From assembly GCA_902651635.1 (NCBI GenBank), contig CACRSC010000040.1:93232-157231 (forward strand): a DNA stretch of 64,000 nt, in the 5' to 3' direction. Source of the stretch: Mastigamoeba balamuthi. Its lineage: Eukaryota; Evosea; Mastigamoebida; Mastigamoebidae. The notes under the pieces are model-generated. The model searched no databases. It worked only from the letters and a program-made list of their open reading frames with translations, and was not told where the DNA came from. Position numbers and translations under genes: made by a program. Position 1 is the stretch's first letter; the number at the start of each line of letters is the position of its first letter. This document shows, in pieces, positions 30,756-42,389 of this stretch.

Positions 30756-32702
30756 TCAGGAGGGGTGGTTGTGGTCGCTGAGGTCGCCCGAGAGGACCGG
30801 GGGCTCCCAGACGAGGCAGGCGGGGTCGACGTAGAGCTGCTTGGCCTTCTTCTCGAGGTGCTGCTCGACGAGCTTCTGGCTGATGCAGAAGTGCTGCGAG
30901 CCCTTGGCGTTGGAGATCATCTGGTAGAAGTTGAGCGCGCGCAGGATGTCCTTGACCGTGATGCCCGTGCGCTTGCTGATGTCCAGGATCGAGACCTCCT
31001 TCTCCTCGAGCAGCACGTCCAGGATGGCCCCCTTCCAGTACGACAGGTACCCCACCAGCCCCAGGTCGCTCAGCGGCTCCTCGGGCGACCCCGGCCGCCC
31101 CTCCTTCCGCGACAGCGCGTACGCTGCGCACCAGACGCAGCACCCAATCAGTTGATCCATTCGGTACAACGCTGAGTGCAGCACAGAAAACCACCACACA
31201 AGAGGCACCGGGCAAAACACAGCAGTGTTGACGCGCAATACACAACTGGCGCATCTCAGTGGCAGCCAGCAAATCAATTGACACCGCGTGGGCACACAGA
31301 AACAACGCCAGGCATATGGAATGTTCTTTGTCCCCTTGCAAGCAGCACAACACACATAGCAAAACACATGCGCCAAAACACACAGCCCCCACTCAATTGA
31401 TTTCCCACCGCCCAGCAGAACAGGACACAGGCCAACCGAATGCAGAGGGAGCAAAGAGAGGCGAGCAGCCGAGGACGCACAGAAGTCGATGAGGAGCTTG
31501 CCGTAGCCGTACTTCTGGTAGCAGGGGAGGGTGAGGATGCAGGCGAGGTTGTTGTCGGCCTGGCGCTTCTCCTTGCTGAAGTAGCCGACAATGTGGCAGC
31601 CGCGCTCGTCGACGTCGGTCAGCACGTAGAAGGCGAAGCGGAACACGTCGAGGCGCATCGTCTTGTGGTCCAGGAACAGCTTGGCCAGCAGGCACAGGTT
31701 CTGTGTGTAGACGCGCCGCTCAAAGCCGTCCACCTCCCACATCGACAGGTTGTCCTTGCGGTAGATCTCCTTCCCCGGCGGGCTCCGCTCCTGGCACTTC
31801 TCCTGCGTGCGCCCCACACACAGGATTCAGTCGACCGCAGCGAGAGACGACAACAAAGCCAAGCCCCCAATTGTGATTGCAATCGCACTGCATTTGTTAT
31901 AATTTCGTTTGATTACAAATCTTATCAGTTTTGCATACGAGTGCAAAACAATTGAAAGCCGAGCAACAAAATGATCGGAAGCCCTTGGCAGCAAATGATG
32001 AGTACTGAGCAGCTCTGTGACAGACACCACCAGAAAATCCGGGAAAGCTGGCAGCGAATCAAGTGAAACGGGCGGAGGGGCGAGGGGAACCTTGTGGCGC
32101 TGGAAGCTGAAGAGGCTCTTGAAGTACTTGAGGCAGTACTCGCAGATGTAGAGCAGGGGCACCTGGTACTCGCCCGGGTAGTCGCTGTAGTACCACGTCT
32201 CGATGGCGTACTTGCCCAGCTGCACCCTCAGGATGTTGCGCACCAGCGCGACCTCCTCCTCCTTGGCCTTCTTCTTCTCGGCCGACTTCTTCCTCACCTC
32301 CAGCGCCACCAGCTCCCCCTCGGGGTACCACGCGTCCAGCCTCCTGTTGACTTATCCGCCGACACCCGTATCGCCCAATTCAGATTCAGATTCATTTTCT
32401 CGATCCGAATCTGGAAAATGAAACGGGTGTCGGCGGGGAGCGCGCACAGTTGTCGATGTGGACGTAGCAGAGGCGCTGGCCGTCCTTGTCCTCGATCTTG
32501 ATGATCTCGCCCTCGTCTGCGGGGGCGTGCGGTGAGCGCTGCGCGGCGGCGGCGGCGGGGGCGCACAGTGGTCCTCCGCGTCGGCCTCGATGTGGCAGTG
32601 CTCCGCCGGTATGCGCACGCGGTCGCCGGGCTTGAAGTGCTCGCCCTCCTCGCCCGCGGCCCCGCCGCCGCTCGCGCTGTTGGCCCCCGCGCCGCCGCGC
32701 AT
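30756..32702 (-). CDS. MYST-family histone acetyltransferase, Esa1/Tip60 type
   Basis: Exons are 32567-32702, 32448-32516, 32091-32350, 31481-31802 and 30756-31123 (384 residues, frames consistent). An N-terminal chromo/Tudor-knot domain contains CYVHIDNFNRRLDAW. The MYST zinc finger follows: CEYCLKYFKSLFSFQRHKEKC. The catalytic core has LDHKT (the autoacetylated lysine), ACILTLPCYQ with the catalytic cysteine, QKYGYGKLLIDFSYALS for acetyl-CoA, and GSPEEPLSDLG with the general-base glutamate. Both catalytic residues known from yeast Esa1 are present, so it should acetylate histone H4/H2A in a NuA4-like complex. It is shorter than Esa1 (445 residues). The donor sites are gtgcgc, gtgcgc, gttccc and gtgcgt. 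Intron 4 carries three TCAATTGA-like words. Confidence 0.93.
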
Positions 32703-34590
32703 TTTTTTCCTCTGTGCTAACAACGATAGCGAGATATTTCTTCTAAATATCCTGCTGAAAAAGATGAGGATTTTTGGATGCTTGTGGTGATGGTGACGCA
32801 CATGAGATTGAATTCAAGGACCCCTTTCCATGATCATATTGAGAACCTCTTTTGCACACTCTCAGTTGGCGGATGACACTCTGTTCTTCAGAAAAAAATG
32901 ACTAGAAGTGAAACAACAATTTCAAGCTTGTGCACAGAAGCAGCCGGTTCACAGTGCTGTGCCAGCAACGTTACATGGCAAGTACTCTGGTAACAGAATT
33001 CAGTTCTGTGCTCAAATCTGCCAACCATAACAATCATTGATTTGAAAATTCAACATAAGTGAATGAGAAAAACAAGTAGGGCTCCTCTTCACAGTAAGAA
33101 AATAGTATTTTTACTCATGCTCTTGCTGTTCCCCTTCCATTACACCAGATACACAGACACGAGTCAGAGCTGGAACATGTACCAAAACAATTCAAATTGT
33201 AGTAGTAAAGAATGAGATAGGTCTTAATTATTGTAGCATCTATTTATCTATCATAGCTTTAATGATGAGTTTCTCTACATGTCTGGCAATTTTTGTTTGG
33301 TTTTTCTCTTACTCTCTTATCAGAGTTCGTATAAGAGCAAAGTATGTCCCAGTACTGATATAGCTCATGGTGTTTCTGCCTCTAGAGCACACTTCTTTTG
33401 TACCATACATCACTTTCAAATCTTGAGCATAAAATGTTTCAAAGTGTTTCATTTATTGCTGTTTTAAATGTTTAAACCAAGTTACAATTCAAATCACAAA
33501 TATAATTTGGTAACTAAGTGATATTATTTTAGAAAACCATGATGTTTCAAAGACTACTTTTCGAAATGACTCAGTATCATTCTAGTTGATGAACAAATAC
33601 GAATTCTGTTAGATACTACTTACAGTTCTTCAGTCTTATTCAAAGTAATGTGCCACCTCCTGTTTATCATGAAAAGGCAAACAGGGGCCAGAATTGCAGC
33701 AATAGCTCAGTGATACAATGTCTCATGTAAGACTGTATACTGTTGGTCTGCACATGCAGCTCTTAGATGTATAATGCCCTAAGTATCCTTTCAAGACCAC
33801 AAGAAATCAGAACAACATATTTATACATATGCTTTGATGATTTCACAGAAGTGATTTTTCAATAAAACTAACTCGTCAGTTGGGTGCTTCTGTCCATTCT
33901 AGAACAGCCAGATGGCGTATGTGGAAGGTCCCCCAGTGGTAAAACCACCACTGAGTAATAGTACTTAAAGAGAAATGCTGATGCTGGGCAAGGGCCTACA
34001 GCAAATCCAGTTTAGGAATGAACTATTGACAGATGAGGCTGAAATACCTCTACATGGAGTTCCAAAGATCGTTCAGTGAAAACGGGAAGAGCAAACAAGC
34101 CTGTCCTCATCCTCTTCGTTTCATGTAGGACAACCATTCAGTTCACAAGAGCAAAAGAAGTACTACATATCTGGAGAGGAACTGCATTGCTCGCCTGCCC
34201 TGGCCACTCTACTCAGCAGACCTGAATCCTATCGAGAACCTGTGGAAAGACCTCAAGGAACGAGTTTGGAAGAGACATTCTGAAACCTTTAAGATCTTGC
34301 CAGGATGGTTAGGGAAGAGTGGGATGGTATACACTCTGTAGCTTTGTGACAACCACCAAAAGGAGGTGCTCCCTTGAAGTTGTGCCACAGGGCCACATAT
34401 CTGTGCATTAAAATCTATGGCACACGCAAAGGTCTGATTCCCATTCCATGTTGTTACTGGTGTTACTGATTTCTTTTCATAACTTTATTTTGTTTGCCCC
34501 AAACTTTGCAGGTCCACAAAGGAAAAGCTGTTTTCCCTGCGGGCACAGTCGATTTTTTGATTTCACATTCAATCAGAACTCATAGGTTGT
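32703..34590. other. AT-rich inserted region with transposon relic
   Basis: Composition changes abruptly from GC-rich to AT-rich at about 32710 and stays so to about 34590. Apart from the Tc1/mariner relic (34110-34340) I see no coding exon or clear terminal inverted repeats. It also separates the MYST promoter from the Crinkler-like gene. Confidence 0.6.
34110..34340 (+). pseudogene. Tc1/mariner transposase relic (C-terminal catalytic part)
   Basis: One frame gives DNHSVHKS followed by LPWPLYSADLNPIENLWKDL. These are the second aspartate and the final glutamate blocks of a Tc1-type transposase; spacing between them is 34 residues (DD34E). The upstream catalytic core cannot be followed and the frame closes soon after, so it is dead. 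Its AT-rich composition differs from the GC-rich Tc1 copy at 53.3 kb, so the two entered separately. Confidence 0.8.
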
Positions 34591-36799
34591 CTATTTCTCG
34601 AGCCTGAGGCATTGAAGAAGAGGGAAGATGCCCATACCATCGAGTTCAGGAAGTCTACAAGCGAACTTGAGGCCTGGTATATGCTGCTTTTCATCCTCAC
34701 CCTGGGAAAAGTCCTCAGGAACAATCCAAAGGAACAGAACGTTCTTCTTCTCAGCAGGAAGGGCACGGAACCACATATCATGAATCTGCTGCGTGATGTA
34801 TCCATGCTTAGCAGGGGTCACGGCGATTTTCATAGCAAGTAGGCAGTCGTCGTTCCAGATGAGCAGGTCGAAGCACAGGTCTTTCGAGCTCTTCGGGATG
34901 AGAAGCATAGGCTTTCCCCAGTCCATGTCCGCGGGGACAGAGTTCCCAGAGAAAACCCGGATTGCATATGGGCCGATTGCGTACTGCAGTACAACTGCCT
35001 GGTTTCCCAAGGCGCTGCCTGTTTGCTGACACCTGGGAAGCGTGAATCCCGCATTCCTAACATTCGAGCTCTGCAGCTTGCAAATTAAGTACTTCTCCAG
35101 CACGATATCTTCCATGTCGTTGCTGTAAGCCATTGACATGAAGACGCCCCTGACAGTCTCTTCGAATGCCTCAGAGGCCCGTGGCTCCCAGTAGCTGCTG
35201 AGAGTATCACCAGCAAGGAGTGTTGTCGGCAACACACGTCCTCCCTCAACGAACATGAGCTGCTGGTTGAGCAGGTACGATCCTCGCAGTGGCAGACCGA
35301 GGCTCATGAGGACATACGTGTCGCGAGCGAGGGCCTCGTCTGAGTCGCGGTGAAGACACTCGTTGCAGAACTTCTGGTGCTGTACGTTGAGCGTGGCCTG
35401 ACGCTCGGACTTGAACAACCCGATGGATGTCTCAATGCTTGCACCCACGTGGGTGCAGTCGCAGCGTTGTGTGGCGCATGCTTGGTTCTGAGCGGGTCGA
35501 ACTGCTCGAGCCACAGGCTGAGGTCGTCGGGCATGGACGACGTCCACAGAAGCACGTCGTCCATTGCAGGCTCATCGCCCGGGGACGGGAGCCCGTTCGC
35601 GGTGCACCACGAGGCGACCTCGGTGGCAGTGAACCCGCGATTGAAGGCCAGCTGGGGCCAACGGCCGTCCGCTGCAGTCTTGAGGCAGTACTCGTTGCTC
35701 GCCGAGGCCGACACGACACACAGCGCAGAGCGGGTCCACTGCTCAGGGAGCGTCTCAGGCAGCGAGAAGGGCAGCTGGGCGCGCTGGTCCGGCGTGAGGG
35801 CGTTGTGCTGATCGAACACCGCGAAGAGCTGCAGGCCGCGCGACGCGCAGTACTCGGGCAGGCGCGTCGCGACGAAGTCCACGAACGCAGTGGGGTTCTT
35901 GCGCATGTGGCTGCACTGGCACAGCGTCGGCATGCCAGACGACCTCCTGGTCCCTGTGGAACGCGGCGGCGACCGCCTCGAGGAAGAAGCGGAACGGGTG
36001 GCCGTCCATGGCCCATCTCCGGCAGTCGGGGACGTAGACGACTCTGTTGCGCGGGTCGGCACTGAGCACGCACACTGCGTGGTAGAGCGAGTGCGACTTG
36101 TCGACGCCCTGTGACCCGTGCAGGTACGCCCCCTTGGCCTTGCCGTCGCTGAGGAACGCGATGAGCTCCTCGGTGCACTCGCGTAGCATGACGTCGATGG
36201 ACTTGGGGTCGAGCGGGTCGTCGAGCCTGAAGCGGCCCCGCGACGACTCGGGGAGGAGGAAGTGGAGAGGCAGCCGGGCGGAGTCCCCCACAGAGGCCGC
36301 GAGGAGCCGGCCCTTGCCCCTGATGAGCAGCGCCTGCAGCTCCTTATCGAACAGAGTCGCACCCTCGCAGATCTTCTCGTACTGCGGAGCGTCGGCACGC
36401 CTGCGCTTCTCCATGCACTCGTCGACCTTGTCTTCCTCGCGGTCCATGCCCCTTGTGCGGTCTGCAGGGATTAGCTGAGAGTGTGGGGTGACAGAAATCA
36501 ATCACTCTATCGCCTCCCAACGAAAACGTTAACACCAATCAATTGGGTGGGCCTGATATCGCAAACGATGGTGGGGTACTGCTGTGATAGTGACCGGACT
36601 TTGGGCACCGGGGGCTGGGGGGAGATCGACGACGAGGATGTCGCGGTCGTGGCGGGAACACTCGGCGCAGGTCCTGAAGAACTCGGCGTCGAGCACCGCC
36701 TTGGCCCTGAGGACAAGAGCCTCGCTCCTGCCCTCGACGGCCTCGTGGGCTCCGTAGGGTTGCAGGTGCGGGACGTCTGGCAGGACAAGCACGATCTCT
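34591..36799 (-). CDS. Crinkler/RHS-like P-loop NTPase with nuclease-like C-terminus
   Basis: My model is 36609-36799, 35974-36461, 35556-35915 and 34591-35487; the true first exon is not found. Introns of 151, 58 and 68 nt repair what otherwise looks like frame breaks and keep every phase. The P-loop reads GSQGVDKSH, where the Crinkler/RHS consensus is GxxGxGKS, so the key glycine is aspartate. Walker B is LFAVFDQHNAL, the DQHN form characteristic of this family. The C-terminus (FDLLIW...LLAMKIAVTPAKHGYI) aligns with the family's degenerate restriction-endonuclease-like domain (D...QvTv..H). Crinklers are nuclear-acting effector or conflict proteins in oomycetes, fungi and many protists. Loss of the Walker glycine suggests weak or no nucleotide turnover. 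Domain layout resembles the 24.9-27.7 kb gene without TPRs. Confidence 0.72.
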
Positions 36800-37531
36800 C
36801 TGGGAGGGGACCTGTGCAGCAGCGAGTCTTATGACGTGTCCGCACAGCCACCGATTTCGCGGCGATTGCATAGCCATCAGTCTCGCATGTCCCATAACAC
36901 CTTCTCCGTCCCATCCGCAGAAAGCTCCTTTGGGAACCACTGGGCACACATAAGCTGAGGCAGTAACACAACACACAGTCCCCTCTCTTGCTGCTCGTTG
37001 GTCACGAGCTAAACCACCTGGGGTCCGAGAGAGGGCGTCCCCGTGGATGGCTGCGCACTCGCAGGAGCTCGAGAGGCACCACAGGGGCGCTGAGCAGGGC
37101 GTCGCGCTCTCAAATCAGACAGTGCTACTACCCGTGGCATTGCCCAGCCGAGTGGTTGGCGCAGGCAGCGGGGGCCTGCATCACGGGGTGCGTACTACCT
37201 GAGCCTCTGCTACGGCTCAGGTGAGGGTGGTGTCCCGGGCCACAAGGCGTCTCCAAGACGATGAGCGCGATGCCAGTGGTCCGCACGGCTACGAGGACGG
37301 CGTATGCCGATGTCATCAACTACAGGTGCTCAGGTGCTTGTGGTATCCACACATGACTAGCGACTTCCCCCTGCCTCTCGGGCCTTTCCTCTCTCTTCGT
37401 GGTCACTCTGACATAAATCAGTTGACTTGTCCAACAAGTAACGCCAGAACAGTATCTCTTTTATTTGCTCATTCTGCAGCACCTGGCACCAAGGCGAGCC
37501 ACCATCTGCTCGAGATTGCGATGGGCGGTGA
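36800..37531. other. Intergenic, possibly upstream exon of the Crinkler-like gene
   Basis: 732 bases. The unidentified first exon of the Crinkler-like gene should lie here, since its 36609-36799 exon needs an upstream donor. I found no convincing ATG exon. The last 40 bases are a copy of the caspase-like gene terminus. Confidence 0.4.
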
Positions 37532-37593
37532 TTACAGCCTTCTGGCACTAATGCGGGCCACCATCTGCTCGAGATTGCGATGAGCGGTGGTTC
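37493..37593. repeat. Direct duplication of the caspase-like gene 3' end
   Basis: CCACCATCTGCTCGAGATTG with CGATGGGCGGTG (37499-37530) recurs 60 bases later as CCACCATCTGCTCGAGATTG with CGATGAGCGGTG (37559-37590). The second copy encodes the protein's last residues; the first lies at and after the stop codon. Confidence 0.9.
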
Positions 37594-38382
37594 CCGCGAA
37601 GCTCACAGTGCTTCCATCCCTAGAAGGATTGTAGTACTGGCCCAGCTGAGACAGGAAGCGCTCGATGTCGGCCACTTCTTGTCTGTCCACGGTGTACTGG
37701 AACAGCTCGTACTCAGGCGGAGTGAACCTGCCAGGAGCTATGAACGCATTCCTATTTTCGTTCTGGAGATAGATGTTCCACGCGTAGGCGAAGCACGAGA
37801 ACAGGTAGATCGACAGGTGCCCGCCACAGTCCTCGCACGCGCGGAAGAATTCGAAGGGCCTCAGCAACGTCTCATCGTCCTGAGTCCTAGTTTTCCATGC
37901 AGCGTACAGCGATCAATTGGCTGCTGCATACGAACAAATTATGTGCTGTGAGGACGCACCTCCCCAGACAGAGAGCACCCAGATTGGGGTCACTGGCCGA
38001 GACGGTGTAGCGGTCGCGAGTCGAAGAGCCCATGCCGTGGCCCACGTAGATGAACACGTGGGTGCCGTTGTCGCGCTGCATAGCTCGGAGTCTGCGCAAG
38101 ACCTCGCTCTTGGTGGGGATGGCGAGAAGCCGCGGCTCGAAGCCCAGCCTTTCGGCGAGCAGCTGGGCAAGGCGTATGTCCTGCTCCAAGTAGTCCTCGA
38201 GGTCTGTGTGGTCCCCCACGACAACAAGCGCTGTGGGTCGGGGGCGCTGGGAGGAGGAGGAGCCTGTCAGCAGCACCACAATGAGCGGCGGAGCTCACTG
38301 CGACTACCCTGGCCGCTGGGGCAGCAGGCGGGGCGACAATCTCTCGCAGCACCGAGATCACGGAACTCATTACCGAGCCCAT
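37532..38382 (-). CDS. Small caspase-like (peptidase C14-type) protein
   Basis: Exons are 38308-38382, 37960-38246 and 37532-37886 (238 residues, phases 0 and 2). The start MGSVMSS fits N-myristoylation. The fold markers are ALVVVGDHTDLEDYLEQDI, then FIYVGHGMG (histidine of the catalytic dyad in GHG) and, across intron 2, HLSIYLFSCFAYAW, which places a cysteine at the end of a hydrophobic strand as in caspases and metacaspases (usual form DxCxSG). The aspartate before the cysteine is missing, so activity is uncertain. It is much smaller than typical metacaspases (about 350) and has no prodomain. It starts 149 bases from the divergent dynamin gene. Its last codons lie in a tandem duplication. 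Alternative: a caspase-fold pseudoenzyme. Confidence 0.68.
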
Positions 38383-38531
38383 CTTGCTCTTGGCGAAGTG
38401 CAACAAAGAACGGCGCGGCAGTACGGCAGATATTCGTCGCACCGTCAGTTGTGTCCCGAGATTTCTTTGGGGGTAACTCCAGAAATCAGGGGGAAAAATC
38501 AGCGGGTGCACAATTATTAACGCCCGCGACG
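38383..38531. promoter_or_regulatory. Compact bidirectional promoter region
   Basis: Only 149 bases separate the start codons of the divergent caspase-like and dynamin genes, so both promoters must lie or overlap here. Confidence 0.5.
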
Positions 38532-41500
38532 ATGAGCGACGAGGTCAGCAGCTCCCAAGAGGCCCGCCTGCAGGCAGACCTCGCCCTGGCCGAGCTCCTC
38601 GACAAGTGTGCGCAGCTCCCCTGCGTCTCCCTGCCCCCCGTGTGCCGATATCACACCGAATCCTGATTTCCCGATATTTTCCTCCCTGGGCGATCTGATC
38701 TGCGCAGCCGCCGCTGCCGACGACCTCTGCACCTCTGCCGCCAACGCCGCCACCCTCCCGCTCCGTGCGCCCTCCCCGCACGCTCCCGCAGCCCGCCCTG
38801 ACGCACGTGGCGCGCGGGCAGAGCGGCAGTCGCCCACAGTACGCTGGCCCTCGCCTCCCCCAGATTCTCTGCTCGAATCCTGCTTTCCGAATATCCAGAT
38901 ATTCCGCCACGTCTCCCCCGCCGCTCCCTCCCGGCTCTGCGGGGCGCACTCCGCTGCGTTCGGAGAGCCCCCGCCTGTGTAGCGTGCGTGCCCTGGTCGC
39001 TGGGCGAGGACCGCGAAAACTAGGAGAAATCTAGATATTGCGGGAGATATCAGTGCTGGGGACAGAAGGGGAACTGAACTGGACTGAACTGAACTGGGGG
39101 GCTTGGGGAACAGAAGGAGACGCCGACGCAGCAGCAGCAGCGGGGGTGGGAGATGGACGAGCAGTGGGAGCGGCTGGTGCGGGCCAAGGTGGAGGAGGAG
39201 CGGCGCCGCGTGGAGGAGGAGGACCGCGCTGCCTCGTCGGCCAACCGCGACCTCTACCGCCTCTTCAGCGACCTCCAGTGCATCTCCCACGAGTTGCGCT
39301 CGCTCCTCCCCCCTCCTCCGGTCAGTGTCTGCTGGGTGGACTGTTGCCGCTGCGCGAGTCAGTTGATTGTGCCTGGCGCTGCTGGCGCTCTGGCTGCTCC
39401 TGTGTCTTTGGCGCTTCTGTTGTATGCTGTGTTCGTGTGTGTGTGTTGTGTGCGTGTTGTGTGTGCTCCTATGGCTCAATATCCTCCGTGTGTCTCTGTC
39501 TCTCGCTGCTGAGAGGACGAGGGCCTGTGGTTCCCTGTTTTCACTGCTCATTGCTTCACTGGCCGACGCGTCGCTCTGCTCTCTTGTGTCTTTGTCGTTT
39601 GTGTCTGCGTGCCGTGTGGTTTGCTGCTGCTGTGCTCTTGGGCTCGGTTGTCCAGCGCCCTCTCTTCTGCGCTGACTGGCGGGGGTCGTGTGCCTCGCGT
39701 GCAGCTTCAACATCAGCTTCGAGACGCCCGAGATGGTGGTGGTGGGCATGCAGTCGGACGGCAAGTCGTCGTTTGTCGAGGCGCTGCTGGGCTTCCAGTT
39801 CAACGTCGTCGACTCGAACATCGGCACGCGGCGGCCCCTCATCATCCAGATGCTCAACAACCCCGCCCGCGACACGCCCTCGTGCCGCTTCCGCAAGGAG
39901 GCCGTCGGCCGCGCAGAGGACGACCCCTTCGAGGAGCGCGAGACGCCCGTCGACCGCCTCGCCGCCGAGATCGCCCGCAGGACCCGCGAGCGCGCAGGCG
40001 CAGAGGCCGTGAGCGCCGAGCCCATCATCCTGCGCGTCGAGTACAGCCGCTGCGCGAACCTCAACGTCTACGACACGCCCGGGTACAGGCTGGGCGGCGG
40101 CGAGGAGCTGCGGCGCGACATCGCGGAGATGGTGCGGCGGCTGCTGGAGCCCCGGCACAGGGTCGTCGTCTGCCTCGAGCAGTCGACGGTCGAGTGGGCC
40201 AACACGGTCAGCAGGCCCCTCGCCATGCAGGCCGACCCGCAGCTCGCCCGCACCGTCCTCGTCAACACCAAGTTCGACAACCGCGTCAAGGAGTTCGCCT
40301 CCAAGGCCGCCGCCGACAAGTACCTCGCCGGCGAGGCCCTCTTTGCCCACAAGGTGTCCTGCCCCCTGCCCCCTGCCATGCGCTCCCTCTCGCCTGCTGT
40401 GCTGCGCTGTGGGGACCTCCTAGTCTGCGCTGGATTGGTTCATTTGTCTGCGTGCTGCTGCAGCTTCTGTTGCTTGTGTTGCTGTCTGTTGCTTGTGTTG
40501 TTGCTTGGCTTGCTTGTGTGTTGCTTGTGTGTTGCTTGTGCGTGCGATGCCTTGATGCGTTTGATGTTGCAGTCTTTGTTGTCTCCCGTGTGAGTTTGTC
40601 TGCGCTGTGTTCTCTGTGTCTCTGGGGATGCCTGTGCTGTCCTGTTTTGCTTTGCATTGCTGCCGCTGCTGACGCTGCTGCCCCGCCCCTCGCCTGCTTG
40701 CGTGCTTGCTGCGACCCCGTCGTTGTGCCTTTGGCGCTTCGCAGAAGCCGTTCTTTGTGAGCCTGCCGTGCCGGAGGGGCCTGCGCCCCGCCGAGTATGC
40801 GGCGGCGATACGGGAGAGCTACCTGGACGACTACCGGCGGCTGCTCGACGTGGGCTTTGACGAGAAGCGCTTCCGGCCGCAGCTGGGCTTCTGCCGCGCG
40901 CGCGCCTTCCTCGAGAGCGTCCTGGCCGAGCGCTACGAGCGGGCCGCGGTGCCCACGCTGCGCCTGCTCGAGGCCGTCTGCCGCCGCACAGAGGCCGACC
41001 TCGCAGCGATGCGCCGCGAGCTCGAGCAGTGCGACACGCGGCTGCTGCGCGCGCAGGTCGGGCGCTTTGTCGAGGCCTTTATGGCGCGCGTCGAGGGGCT
41101 GCTCGAGGGCTCGGTGGCCGGCGACCCCGACGCCCACGGCCAGACGCTCGACGAGGAGCGCGAGGCCAGCGGGGCGCCGCGCTGGCCCGCGTTTGAGCTG
41201 AGCTACGAGATCGACAACGCGCGGCACAGGGTCTACGGCGGCGCGCAGTTCGAGCGGCTGCTGACGGAGCTCGAGTACGTCGTCCACAGCCGCGAGTTCC
41301 CCCCGACGTCGATCAACGAGGTCGCCAGCGCCCTCGGCGCCGCCCGCACGCACACGGTGCCGCTCTACGAGGCCGCCGCCAGCGACATTGTCCAGCACAA
41401 GGCCGCCCGCGCGCTGCTGCCCCTCGTCGACGTCGCCCTCGCCCGCGCGGCCTACGTCGTCAAGCGCCTCTTCGGCATCGCCCTCGCGGCCCTCGTCGAC

Positions 41501-42194
41501 GGCGCGGCTGCGGGCGACGGCGCCGAGGCGCAGCAGGGGCCCAGCGCGCAGCAGAGCGCAGAGGTCGTCGCCAAGCTCGCGCGCTTCGACGACTTTGTGG
41601 CGGGGCTGCGCGGCGTCTACGACAGGTTCGTCGACGAGACCGAGGCCGCCTGCAGGACGCGCCTCCGCGACGACTTCCAGACCTTCACGACGATCCTCGA
41701 CTGGGACCTCGGCGCAGACCCCGCGGGCGCCGCTGCCGCCGCTGCTGCCGCGCGGGCCAAGGGCGCAGAGGCCGACGGGGACCCCGGGGGCCGAGGCNCG
41801 TCTCGGCGCGGCTCTTCGGCGGCGTGCGGGCCATGTTCGCGCGGCTCGTGCGGGCCAAGCTGCAGGCGTTCTTCCTGGCGCCCATGTTCCGCCAGCTGCG
41901 CGTCGCCGTCCACGAGCACTTCCGCGACCTGCCCGAGCAGCGCTACGAGGAGCTCTTCAACCTCGGCGTCGCCTCGCTACGCGCCTCTATCGACAAGAAC
42001 GAGGCCCAGCTCGCAAAGGTTTGCTCGACGCTCTTATCTCCTCTCCCCCTCTCTCTCTCTTTCTGTGGCTGACGGTGGCGCCTGCACAGTGCCGCGAGAG
42101 CTGCAAGAGGTTCGCCGAGGTGTGCGAGAAGATGAAGCTTGGCAGCGAGGTTCTGCAGAAGCGCGTGCAGAGCCTCAACCCGCAGACGCCGTAG
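38532..42194 (+). CDS. Dynamin-family GTPase of the ARC5/DRP5B type
   Basis: The start MSDEVSSSQEARLQADLAL at 38532 is followed by one or two uncertain N-terminal exons (a Pro-rich one may lie at 38709-38870). Firmer exons are 39132-39292, 39705-40353, 40745-42018 and 42090-42194. GTPase motifs are clear: G1 GMQSDGKSSFVEALLGFQFN, G2 GTRRPL, G3 DTPGY and G4 NTKFD. The QSDGKSS form and GFQFN are typical of the ARC5/DRP5B-like dynamins that act in plastid division and, in Dictyostelium, cytokinesis. The middle and effector regions follow without a PH or Pro-rich domain. A single n at 41798 shifts the frame; one base seems to be missing there, and the frame resumes at VSARLFGG. Introns carry TG-rich low-complexity sequence. 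Confidence 0.85.
41798..41798. other. Ambiguous base causing a frame break in the dynamin gene
   Basis: The frame before n and the frame after it (from 41800) differ by one base, while the protein similarity continues on both sides, so the base call region is short by one nucleotide rather than the gene being broken. Confidence 0.7.
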
Positions 42195-42389
42195 CTGCCG
42201 CGGCTGCGGGGCACGCAGGGGCACGCAAAGCGCAGACACAATGAGCACACGCACGCCAGCGCGCCAATCGAGCAATGCAGGAGTCACAGCCACCACGCCA
42301 CCACCACCGCCAAACAGTAACACCGGGACTTGCTTCGGTTGGCAGCCACTGGCCATAGGAGTCGTGCGTGTGCCTGAGCCCGCTGCTCG

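Noticed and set aside
34591-36501. Treating the Crinkler-like gene as a pseudogene with two frameshifts.
   Set aside because: Two introns of 58 and 68 nt with valid borders restore one frame with matching phases, so intact splicing is the simpler reading.
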